From: Coriobacteriaceae bacterium AM100-PB1-1D-6A
GTDB lineage: Bacteria; Actinomycetota; Coriobacteriia; Coriobacteriales; Coriobacteriaceae
DNA length: 56,764 nt
NCBI GenBank assembly: GCA_027660625.1
Contig: JAQDNC010000014.1
Coordinates: 1 to 56,764 of the forward strand
Direction of reading: 5' to 3'
The notes under the pieces were generated by a model. The model worked only from the letters and a program-made list of their open reading frames with translations. It did not search any database and had not been told where the DNA came from. The translations under genes were made by a program, and so were the position numbers. This document shows positions 40,092 to 47,621 of the stretch, in pieces; the first letter of the stretch is position 1, and every line of letters starts with the position of its first letter.

Positions 40092-42119
40092 CTACGGGCG
40101 CTCGTTGGGGGCCAGGCGATGCATCTTGTTCACGGCCTTGAACTTGGTGAACAGCGGCACGTACTCAAAGCTCACGTTGGAGTTCTCCAGGCCATACCAG
40201 CGTGCAGGCGTGCCGGCGGCGCGGCGGATGATGTACTTGAGCGTGATGGCCGTACGCTCGCTCGGCTCCACATCGCTTTCGGGCGCCAGAAGCTTACGAA
40301 TCAGGATGAACTTGAACGTGCCGATGTTACCCGGATCCTTGTAGACCGAGTAGTCATGCGTCTGCGGCGGCAGCTCGCCGGTGGCAGCCAGGTCCTGAAC
40401 AACCTGACGCAGGTAGGCATTGACGCGCTGGTTGATCTTGTAGCCCAGGTACAGATGCACGCGGAACACGTAGTCGGTGCCGAACGTCTCGACCGAATAG
40501 GCAAAGGTGTGCGGTTCGTCCATGGTCTCGACATTCACAAACCACCAGGCGCGGGCGCGCTTGGGATGCTTGTCCAAAATCGAATAGACGATATCGCGGT
40601 CGATGTAGTCGGTATGGGTGTCCTTGGTCAGGTACACGATGTTGTCACTCATACGCTCGTAACGGTCGTCGTCGCGCAGGCGCTTGAGCTGCGGCAGGTA
40701 GCTGCGCAGCGGCAGCAGCGTAAACTGGCGCTGCTCGACCGCCGTGCCGTTGTACCAGCACACCATAATGCCCATGATGAGTGCAGCCATGAGGATGGTG
40801 AAGTAGCCGCCGTGGAAGAACTTGGTGAGCGAGCTCACGAAGAAGAAGCCTTCGAGCAAAAGGAAGAAGGCCGCGAAGATCCACGGAGCAACCTTGAGCT
40901 TGCGCTCCTCATGCAGGTAGAAGAAGAGCAGCAGCGTGGTGCACATCATAGTCAGCGTAATGGCAAGGCCGTAGGCGGCTTCCATATGCGCCGAGTTCTG
41001 GAACAGCAGCACCACGATGACGCAGCCGACAAGCATGACGTTGTTGACCATGGGGATGTAGAGCTGGCCTTTGGTCTCGGCAGGGTAGAAGACCTGCATG
41101 TGCGGCATGAGATCCAGACGGCTGGCCTCGGACACCAGCGAAAACGCGCCGGTGATGAGCGCCTGCGAGGCAATGATGGCCGCGACGGTGGAAAGGCCTA
41201 CGGCAAACGGGCGCAGGCCCGGGGCGAGCATCTGGTAGAACGGGTTGAGGTCGGCAATGCCCATGAGCTCGGGGTTGGCAGCGTTGTTCATAAGCCAAGC
41301 GCCCTGGCCCATATAGGAAAGCAGCAGGCAGCACTTAACGAACGGCCAGGTGGCGTAGATATTGCCGCGGCCGACGTGGCCCATGTCGGAGTAGAGCGCC
41401 TCGGCACCGGTGGTGGCGAGGAAGCAGCTGCCCAGAATCATGATGCCCGCGTGGTTGTTGGGGCTCAGCAAAAAGGCGATGCCACGCACCGGGTTGAGGC
41501 ACAGCAGCACGGCGGGGTGCTGGAAGACAAAGAACAGACCCGTGCCGCCCAGGAACAGGAACCACAGCGTCATGATGGGGCCAAAGGCGTGACCGATCTT
41601 GGCCGTACCGATGCGCTGTACCAAGAAGAGCACGATGATGATGGCGAGCGTAATGGCGACGACGCGGCCCTGGTCATCGCCCAGCACGGCATGGACCGCC
41701 GGGATGGTGCGCAGGCCCTCGATGGCCGTGGTAACGGTAACGGCCGGCGTCAGGATGCCGTCGGCGAGCAGCGCGGCGCCACCCAGCATGGCGGGGATGA
41801 TAAGCCACTTACCGCAGCGCTTGACCAGACTGTACAGGGCAAAGATGCCGCCCTCACCATGGTTATCGGCGCGCAGCGAGATGAGCACATACTTGATGGT
41901 GGTCAGCAGCGTGACCGTCCACACGACAAGGGAGAGCGCGCCGAGTACGAACTCCTCCGTCACGCTTCCGATACCGCCGTTGCCGGCAACGAGCGCCTTG
42001 GTTACATACATAGGGCTGGTGCCGATATCGCCGTACACCACGCCTAGCGTGACGAGCATCGCCGAGATGCTCACAGGAATCGCAGCGTGTGAGGCTGCCT
42101 CCTTGGCCTTCTGTTCCAT
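40092..42119 (-). CDS. kup: KUP/HAK/KT family potassium transporter
   Basis: Proton-coupled potassium uptake protein of 675 residues. About twelve membrane helices are followed by a cytoplasmic C-terminal domain of roughly 200 residues. The family start VTLGVVYGDIGTSPMYV is clear, and GEGGIFALYSLVKR follows in the second loop. The start MEQKAKE has GGAGG about 10 bases upstream; a longer frame is not supported. A perfect -10 box (TATAAT on the minus strand, 42155-42160) lies about 35 bp upstream, with a poor -35. The neighbouring kdpDE-like genes suggest control by potassium or turgor. Confidence 0.96.
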   Translation of the reverse strand: MEQKAKEAASHAAIPVSISAMLVTLGVVYGDIGTSPMYVTKALVAGNGGIGSVTEEFVLGALSLVVWTVTLLTTIKYVLISLRADNHGEGGIFALYSLVKRCGKWLIIPAMLGGAALLADGILTPAVTVTTAIEGLRTIPAVHAVLGDDQGRVVAITLAIIIVLFLVQRIGTAKIGHAFGPIMTLWFLFLGGTGLFFVFQHPAVLLCLNPVRGIAFLLSPNNHAGIMILGSCFLATTGAEALYSDMGHVGRGNIYATWPFVKCCLLLSYMGQGAWLMNNAANPELMGIADLNPFYQMLAPGLRPFAVGLSTVAAIIASQALITGAFSLVSEASRLDLMPHMQVFYPAETKGQLYIPMVNNVMLVGCVIVVLLFQNSAHMEAAYGLAITLTMMCTTLLLFFYLHEERKLKVAPWIFAAFFLLLEGFFFVSSLTKFFHGGYFTILMAALIMGIMVCWYNGTAVEQRQFTLLPLRSYLPQLKRLRDDDRYERMSDNIVYLTKDTHTDYIDRDIVYSILDKHPKRARAWWFVNVETMDEPHTFAYSVETFGTDYVFRVHLYLGYKINQRVNAYLRQVVQDLAATGELPPQTHDYSVYKDPGNIGTFKFILIRKLLAPESDVEPSERTAITLKYIIRRAAGTPARWYGLENSNVSFEYVPLFTKFKAVNKMHRLAPNERP

Positions 42120-42154
42120 AAGCCGGTTTCCTCCCAACTTTAACGTTCGAAGGG

Positions 42155-42160
42155 ATTATA
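42155..42160 (-). promoter_or_regulatory. -10 box of the kup promoter
   Basis: TATAAT on the minus strand, 35 bp upstream of the kup start codon. No good -35 hexamer is present at the right distance, so the promoter may need an activator. Confidence 0.5.
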
Positions 42161-42242
42161 GGTAATCGGCCCATGTTTTAATGCACTGTTTTCCCAGCTA
42201 GATAAAGATTTATACAGTCTTTAGACTACCGCGGCGATATGG

Positions 42243-42275
42243 AATGTGACAAAGGGACCGTCCCCTTGTCACATT
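42243..42275. repeat. TGTGACAAAGGG palindrome, copy 5
   Basis: Intergenic palindrome (aatgtgacaaaggga ... tccccttgtcacatt) directly beyond the stop of the nitroreductase gene. It is a member of the dispersed family listed at 8385-8416. Confidence 0.8.
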
Positions 42276-42277
42276 CG

Positions 42278-43126
42278 TCATTTTCCGAGCCAATTTTTGA
42301 ACCACCACTCCATTGAGCGGCTCATCTCGGCCATAAAGGGGCTCGTGTGCTTGCGGGTGTAGATATCCACGACGCGCTCCCCCGCCTCGCGGGCATGCGG
42401 ACGGAACATCGCGTCCATCTCGGCCACCTGCGCGTCCATGGTCGCGGCATCCGCACGGCAGTAGCGCTCCTCGTGCACCAGGTTCACCACGGGGTGCGCG
42501 ATTGCCGGACGCTCCTTACGGGGCGTGCCGATGATGAGCATCGATAGCGGCATGGTATAGGGCGGCAGATCGAGCAGCTCGGCAACTTCCTCGGCATTCT
42601 CGACGATATCACCGATGTAGCAGCTCCCCAGCCCCAGGGCCTCGGCGGCAACCACGGCGTTTTGCGCGGCGATCACGGCGTCCTGGGCCGCGATGGCAAA
42701 GTCGCCCAAACCCGGCGCGCGGCGGGGCGCCTTACCCATACGCTCGACAAACTCGGGCTCAAAGCAGCCCACGTGCTCAAACAGATCGATCCACTTGGCA
42801 TAATCGACCACAAATATTAGTGCCCAGGGCGCCTTGGCGATCATGGGCTGGTGGTCGCACAGGTCGACCAGGCGATCGAGCGTAGCCTGCTCGCGGATGC
42901 TCACGATGGAATACATCATCATGGCGCCTGCCGACGGCGCACGGCTCGCCGCATGCAGGATCGCCGCCCGCTGCTCGTCGGTCACCGCCACGGGACGGTC
43001 GTCGTCATCGCGCGCAAAGGCACGCGTGGAGGAACGGTGCTCCAACGTGTCCAGCACCGCGTTGCCCGTGGTCTCGACCGGATAGCCGTACGTATCCACA
43101 GCCTTGGTGCAAACCTGCTCGCTCAT
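42278..43126 (-). CDS. nitroreductase family protein
   Basis: FMN-dependent oxidoreductase of 282 residues. The FMN-contacting HRSSTRAFA near residue 30, the APSAGAMMMYS block near 63 and the late GLGSCYIGDI near 165 are typical. The C-terminal 70 residues extend beyond the basic nitroreductase fold (PHAREAGERVVDIY and on) and are rich in charged and aromatic residues. GATGGGG lies just before the ATG. It stands alone, divergent from the LtaS-like gene. Physiological substrates of such enzymes (flavins, quinones, nitro-aromatics) are not predictable. Confidence 0.9.
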   Translation of the reverse strand: MSEQVCTKAVDTYGYPVETTGNAVLDTLEHRSSTRAFARDDDDRPVAVTDEQRAAILHAASRAPSAGAMMMYSIVSIREQATLDRLVDLCDHQPMIAKAPWALIFVVDYAKWIDLFEHVGCFEPEFVERMGKAPRRAPGLGDFAIAAQDAVIAAQNAVVAAEALGLGSCYIGDIVENAEEVAELLDLPPYTMPLSMLIIGTPRKERPAIAHPVVNLVHEERYCRADAATMDAQVAEMDAMFRPHAREAGERVVDIYTRKHTSPFMAEMSRSMEWWFKNWLGK

Positions 43127-43338
43127 AGCCCCATCCCTGCCATTTCTTTAAGAAGCCTTTACGTTTCCGTGTAATTCCCGTCCATTATCGCGCAGGTCGC
43201 CACTACATTGCGCCACACCGCCACACGCGCGTTAATATGGCTGGTTGTTGTGCGCAGTCACCAATTGCAGCGCATATCTTGGTAACAATCGGGTAAACCC
43301 CCGCTTTCGTAGGTTTTAAGTTTGTGAGGAGTCTCAGC

Positions 43339-45639
43339 ATGTTCGCTGCCGCCATCTCGCTCGTCGGTCTTGCGGCGACCGTCTACCTTGTCTTGCGCGA
43401 GGCCAAGGCCATTCGCGCTCAGTCGGGCACCGTTACCAAAAGCGCTCTTGGGTGGAGCGTCGCCTTCGGTCTGTTCCAGCTCTTTTTGACCATTTGGGGC
43501 GCCATTGGCCTCGTCGCCCAAAACGAGCCGCTCGCCTTTGTGATGCTCATTCTGACCAACGCCATCCTCACCGGATGCGCTTGGGCCAGCATCGCCCGCG
43601 ACCGCATCGCCCCGCGCGTCTTTGCGTTCGCTGCTACCGATGCCCCCGCCCCCACCGGCAAGCTTGCCCGCCTGCGCGGCGCCTTCGTGGGCAAACCGCT
43701 CGTCGCGGCCGTCCTGTGCTTGCTGCTCGCCGGCGTCTTTGCGCTGCTGGGCATGGAGGTCTCGTCCAACCACGACTTTACCTGGGTCTACCCCCTGTGC
43801 ATCCTGCTTGAGTGGGCCATCATCACCGCGCTCATGAGCGGCCTGTTCTTCCTGTTCCAGCGCCACGGTGCAGCTCCCGCGGTCCTGGCCTTTGCCCTCT
43901 TTGTCCTGGGCATTGCCGAGTTCTTCGTCATTACGTTTAAATCCATGCCCATCCAGCCGGGCGACCTTTCGGCCATTTCCACCGCCGCCGCGGTCGCCGG
44001 CAACGGCTACACCTTCTCGATCTCGCTGTTCTGCGTGCTGTCCATGGGCTTTACCGCCATCTCGATGCTGCTGTGCGAGTACGCTGGCCTCGTGGCGCCG
44101 CATCGCCAGAAGGGCGCCGTCAATGCCAAGCGCATGCTGCTCACCAACCTGCTCGTCGCCGTGCTGTGCCTGGGCGGCGTGACCGCGCACGTCACGCTTA
44201 TCGACTACTACAACACCCTCGGCATCACCGTCTACACCTGGCGCCCGCTCGAGAGCTACTGGCGCGAGGGCTACATGCCCGCTTTCATTAGCGCAGCGCA
44301 GTCCATCAAGCCGCCCAAACCCGCCGACTACTCCGTCGACGATGCCAAGGCCACGCTCAAAAAGTACGCCAAGGCCTACGACAAGTCCGATGCCGCCAAG
44401 AGCGACGAGCGCGCCGCCGCAAAGGAGCAGTTCGACAGCGAGAAGCCCACGGTCATCGCCATCATGAACGAGACGTTCTCGGATCTGTCGATCTACCAGA
44501 ACATGCGCGCCGGCTACGAGGGCCCGCAGTATTTTAAGAGCCTGTCCAACTGCCTCAGCCGCGGCAAGCTCTACGTGAGCGCCTACGGCGGCGGCACCGC
44601 CAATACCGAGTTTGAGTTTATGACCGGCAACTCCATGGCAAACCTGGGCTCGGGCGTGTACCCCTACACCATCTACAACATGGAAACGACCGGGAATCTG
44701 GCAGAGCAGTTCAAGTCGCTCGGATATTCCACCACGGCCATGCACCCCAACCACGCAACCAACTGGAACCGCGATAACGTCTACAAGGACTTTGGCTTTG
44801 ACCAGTTCCTGTCCATCAACGACTTCCAGGGAGCCGACACCCTGCGCGGCATGGTGACCGACCAGGCTACCTACGACAAGATTCTTGAGCTGCTCGACCA
44901 GAACACCGATCCGCAGTTTATCTTCGACGTGACCATGCAGAACCACTCGGGCTACGATACGGGTCTGCTGCCGGTCGACAAGCAGATGCACCTGAACATC
45001 GACACGACCGACCTGGACGCCAAGACCATCGAGGACGGCACGCTCTCCGATGTCGACGAGTACGTCTCGTGCATTGAGCAGTCCGACCAGGCGCTGCGTT
45101 ACTTCCTCAACGCCCTGAACAAACTCGACCGCAAGGTGGTCGTGGTGTTCTGGGGCGACCACCAGCCGTTCTTCCCGTCCAAGTTCAACGACAAGTGGTT
45201 TGCCGGCGAGGACGACGCCACCCACCAGGAGCGCCTGTGGCAGACCGATTACATCATCTGGGCCAACTACGCCGTTGCCGGCTGCGACCAGACGAGCGAG
45301 ATCGATGACCTGTCCACCAACTACCTGTCCACGCAGCTTATGCAGCTGATCGGCGCCCCGCTGACCGACTACCAGAAGGCGCACATGACGCTGCGTAAGT
45401 CGCTGCCCGCCATCAACTCGGTGGGCTACGAGGACGCCAGCCTGCGCTGGGCGCTCTCCTCCAACGTCACCGGTGACGACGCCGCTGCCGCAGCCGCAAC
45501 CAAGGCGCGCGAGGATTACGCCAAGATGCAGTACTACGAGATGTTCCGCGACGGCAAGAACGTCTACACCGAGCACTTCCAGACCGAGGCCAACGAGACC
45601 GACCCCAACCTGGCACCGGGTACGACCAAGATCAAGTAG
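43339..45639 (+). CDS. LtaS-like sulfatase/phosphoglycerol transferase membrane protein
   Basis: 766-residue protein with about seven hydrophobic segments in the first 320 residues and an extracellular alkaline-phosphatase-like catalytic domain after that. Landmarks are PTVIAIMNETFSDLSIYQN (metal site Glu and a Thr nucleophile candidate), YGGGTANTEFEFMTGN, TTAMHPNHATNWNR and VVVFWGDHQPF (metal-binding Asp and His). It is expected to move phosphoglycerol or related groups onto a cell-envelope polymer. The ATG at 43339 has AGGAG 8 bases upstream; a GTG five codons earlier would overlap that site. It is monocistronic, with a hairpin about 210 bp downstream. Confidence 0.9.
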   Translation: MFAAAISLVGLAATVYLVLREAKAIRAQSGTVTKSALGWSVAFGLFQLFLTIWGAIGLVAQNEPLAFVMLILTNAILTGCAWASIARDRIAPRVFAFAATDAPAPTGKLARLRGAFVGKPLVAAVLCLLLAGVFALLGMEVSSNHDFTWVYPLCILLEWAIITALMSGLFFLFQRHGAAPAVLAFALFVLGIAEFFVITFKSMPIQPGDLSAISTAAAVAGNGYTFSISLFCVLSMGFTAISMLLCEYAGLVAPHRQKGAVNAKRMLLTNLLVAVLCLGGVTAHVTLIDYYNTLGITVYTWRPLESYWREGYMPAFISAAQSIKPPKPADYSVDDAKATLKKYAKAYDKSDAAKSDERAAAKEQFDSEKPTVIAIMNETFSDLSIYQNMRAGYEGPQYFKSLSNCLSRGKLYVSAYGGGTANTEFEFMTGNSMANLGSGVYPYTIYNMETTGNLAEQFKSLGYSTTAMHPNHATNWNRDNVYKDFGFDQFLSINDFQGADTLRGMVTDQATYDKILELLDQNTDPQFIFDVTMQNHSGYDTGLLPVDKQMHLNIDTTDLDAKTIEDGTLSDVDEYVSCIEQSDQALRYFLNALNKLDRKVVVVFWGDHQPFFPSKFNDKWFAGEDDATHQERLWQTDYIIWANYAVAGCDQTSEIDDLSTNYLSTQLMQLIGAPLTDYQKAHMTLRKSLPAINSVGYEDASLRWALSSNVTGDDAAAAAATKAREDYAKMQYYEMFRDGKNVYTEHFQTEANETDPNLAPGTTKIK

Positions 45640-45666
45640 CGACTAGCTGCGAGTTCACAACTGAAA

Positions 45667-45796
45667 CGTCTGTCCGGGCGGAGGTATGTAAGGTTCCCTG
45701 CTCGGACAGTCCTGCTCGCACGGAGAGCACATTAAGTGCTCTCCGGCTCGTGCGGAACTCGCGATGAACCTTACATTCCGCGTCGCCAGGCAGACG
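45667..45796. repeat. nested palindromic element downstream of the LtaS-like gene
   Basis: Outer arms (around cgtctgtccgggcgg and tgtaaggttc) pair imperfectly with 45766-45796. Inside lies a second hairpin around ggagagcac-attaa-gtgctctcc. The loop attaa recurs in two other hairpins nearby (45859-45863 and, inverted, near 46262). Confidence 0.6.
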
Positions 45797-45849
45797 CCTC
45801 GGTGTTGAAGCGCGGCTTGTCATGAAAGCATCCGCAACATATATAAGTT

Positions 45850-45878
45850 GAAGGCCACATTAAGTGGCCTTCTTTATA
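45850..45878 (+). terminator. terminator-like hairpin
   Basis: A perfect 9-bp stem (gaaggccac with gtggccttc) and the loop attaa are followed by tttata. It is the best candidate for ending the LtaS-like transcript. Confidence 0.6.
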
Positions 45879-45880
45879 TT

Positions 45881-46210
45881 CGGAAAGTGTGTCCCGGAAT
45901 CTGCCTTCGGAATGGGACGCAGTTTCCGCTTGAGGGCCTGTTGGGAAAGCGCATCCCACTTCAAGAGAAAATTCCGGGTCGCACTTTCCGCTAAGGCTCT
46001 CAACCGGAAAGTGCATCCCATTCCAAGCCTTAATTCCGGGACATAGTTTCCGGACAAGACATCAACCGGAAAGTGGGGACCACTCTGAGCGCCGATTCTG
46101 GGACACACTTTCCGAAACCCCGCCCATCCGGAAAGCCCGTCCCACTCCGTATACATCCAGGCATGAAATCATCAGCTTATTAGGCCTTCTATCAATAAAG
46201 AGACACCCTC
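45881..46210 (+). repeat. 330-bp hairpin-array repeat, copy A
   Basis: The element is a run of alternating forward and inverted forms of a roughly 20-bp motif (ccggaaactgcatcccattc and its complement), so it can fold into several hairpins. It is colinear with copy B at 55631-55961 (331 bp) from end to end, including the shared right flank cagcttattaggcctt and tcaataaa. Copies A and B are direct repeats placed just outside the two ends of the fibre operon. Confidence 0.8.
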
Positions 46211-46326
46211 CCGGGCGGCGGGCACGAAGTTCATCGCGTGTTCCGCACGCAAAGAAGACCACTTAATGTGGCCTTCGTCTTGCGCAGGACTGTAGAGCTG
46301 GGAACTTCGTGCCCGCCGCCCAGGAG
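46208..46326. repeat. 119-bp palindromic element with 25-bp arms
   Basis: Arms 46208-46232 and 46302-46326 match at 24 of 25 positions (gggcggcgggcacgaagttc core). The loop contains a further hairpin with an attaa-type loop (gaagaccacttaatgtggcc). It adjoins hairpin array A and precedes the end of the fibre operon. Confidence 0.75.
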
Positions 46327-46349
46327 GGCGTTGCGTTTAGAAGATGGAC

Positions 46350-47048
46350 CTAGCGCTTGTTCCTCCGGGACAAAAGAAGCGCGGCTATAAAAGCGATGAT
46401 GGCAAGCGCCAGCAACACCAAAAGCAAAGCGAGCGTGTTGTCGCCCGTTGCCGCCAGACCAAGCAAGCCGGGCTTCTTGCTGCCAGCAGGTTGTACGGGG
46501 ATCTTCTCGCCATCGTCTTCGGCGGTGATTTCCCAGCGAATTGCCTTTTTTGCGTCGGCAAGCTCGTTGCCCACCGACGTCGGGACACTTAGTTGCAAAT
46601 TGAGTACCGTGCTGCCATCGCTCGTAAACGTTGCGACCTGCGTGGGATAGGCAAACACGCTGCCCGGCGTTCCCGTCTGGAGCCAACCGGCAGACGCATC
46701 GGCCGCCGACGCCGTTAGGGTAATGGGCGACAGCAGATGTGCCGTCTCGTGATCGACAACAGCCCGCACAAACACACGTACCTGGGACTTTACACCCGTG
46801 GCACGAACCCCAATCTGTTGCTCGCGTACATCGCCGGGCATTAGATCTTTAAAGGCTGGAAACAGATCGGGCTCCCCCGAGGAGTCCGTCGCTCCCGATA
46901 CCGTTAGCTGGCGTGCATTTCCGTCATAGGCAATCGAGGGCGTATCGGCGAACGCACGGGCAGGAACGGCGAGCGCGACCACGCAGAAAATGGCCGCGAC
47001 CACACAACGCAAGGAACGCGCAACGTCTTTGAAAATCGGTAAAGCCAT
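46350..47048 (-). CDS. cell-wall-anchored surface protein with LAATG sorting signal, last gene of fibre operon
   Basis: 232-residue exported protein. It has a signal peptide (VAAIFCVVALAVPARAFA, cut likely before DTPSI), a beta-type domain of about 150 residues, and a C-terminal sorting signal: LAATG at 198-202, a hydrophobic helix, then SRRNKR. LAxTG signals are known for some actinobacterial sortases. No sortase gene is in the window. GGAGG lies 6 bases before the chosen ATG, and the gene begins 2 bp after the preceding SipW-type gene. It may be the wall attachment point of the fibre encoded upstream; that is inference from operon order. Confidence 0.82.
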   Translation of the reverse strand: MALPIFKDVARSLRCVVAAIFCVVALAVPARAFADTPSIAYDGNARQLTVSGATDSSGEPDLFPAFKDLMPGDVREQQIGVRATGVKSQVRVFVRAVVDHETAHLLSPITLTASAADASAGWLQTGTPGSVFAYPTQVATFTSDGSTVLNLQLSVPTSVGNELADAKKAIRWEITAEDDGEKIPVQPAGSKKPGLLGLAATGDNTLALLLVLLALAIIAFIAALLLSRRNKR

Positions 47049-47050
47049 GC

Positions 47051-47620
47051 TTACGCACCTCCGTGCGGCGGCACCAGCACGCCATCTTTGACCGTACAGT
47101 TCCATGCCTCGGTGACCGCATCGTCGGGCGTAGACTGAATCGCTTGGGTCGAGATGTCAACAACTAGGTTTTTACCATCTGCCTTCTTCTCGGACACGCC
47201 CTTGATGAGCACGCCCGTCTTGTCGAGCGGCGCAACAGGAGACGTCCAGTAGTAGAACCCGTCGGCCGAGCGAACCCAAGACGAGGCACTGCCAGTAGTT
47301 GAGGCATTGGACACACTGCCCCACGCAATGACGTAGTCGGTGCCGGCAACTGGTTCATCCCACAGGCGCGCGCCATTCTGGTCCTGCCAGTAGATATCCA
47401 CCACAACACGCAGGTATGCCGGGGCCGAGCCGTTGTTTGTAATCATGACGTTGCTCTTCACATTGCCATCGAGCTTCTCATCTACCGAGGGCGCCACCGA
47501 ACCAAAACCAAACTCGTTGACCAGCACGCCCGTAACCGAAAGCCAAGCAAAGGTACCGGCAGCGCCAGCCAACAGAAGGACGCCAACAAGGAGGGCGACG
47601 ATTTGCTTGCGCTTAGTCAT
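47051..47620 (-). CDS. SipW-dependent-type signal peptide protein (TasA/CalY-like), third copy
   Basis: 189-residue exported protein. The N-terminus is the SipW-type signal: a basic start, hydrophobic core LLVGVLLLAGAAGTFAWLS, then VNEFGFGSV. The body is beta-rich and contains the accessory-subunit-like APAYLRVVVDIYWQDQNG. There is no wall-sorting signal. AGGAGG lies inside the last codons of the preceding 1826-residue gene, whose stop is 1 bp before this ATG, so translation is coupled. By family it should be cut by the SipW peptidase encoded at the head of the operon and join an extracellular fibre. Confidence 0.88.
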   Translation of the reverse strand: MTKRKQIVALLVGVLLLAGAAGTFAWLSVTGVLVNEFGFGSVAPSVDEKLDGNVKSNVMITNNGSAPAYLRVVVDIYWQDQNGARLWDEPVAGTDYVIAWGSVSNASTTGSASSWVRSADGFYYWTSPVAPLDKTGVLIKGVSEKKADGKNLVVDISTQAIQSTPDDAVTEAWNCTVKDGVLVPPHGGA

Positions 47621-47621
47621 C

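Larger units (their letters stand above)
45640..46349. other. intergenic region packed with inverted repeats
   Basis: This 710-bp gap separates the LtaS-like gene from the end of the fibre operon. It contains, in order, a nested palindrome (45667-45796), a terminator-like hairpin (45850-45878), a 330-bp hairpin array (45881-46210) and a palindrome with 25-bp arms (46208-46326). Open frames here have no ribosome-binding sites, and their translations repeat because the DNA repeats, so I call no gene. Confidence 0.7.

Noticed and set aside
42120..42277. c-di-AMP (ydaO) riboswitch upstream of kup
   Set aside because: The gap is about 158 bp and I find none of the conserved ydaO core segments; only a -10 box and a dispersed palindrome are present.
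43258..45576. 772-codon frame antisense to the LtaS-like gene
   Set aside because: The sulfatase on the plus strand has catalytic motifs and a ribosome-binding site; this frame has neither.
45881..46210. CRISPR array in the repeat-rich region
   Set aside because: The repeats alternate in orientation, vary in sequence and have no uniform unique spacers; no cas genes are near.
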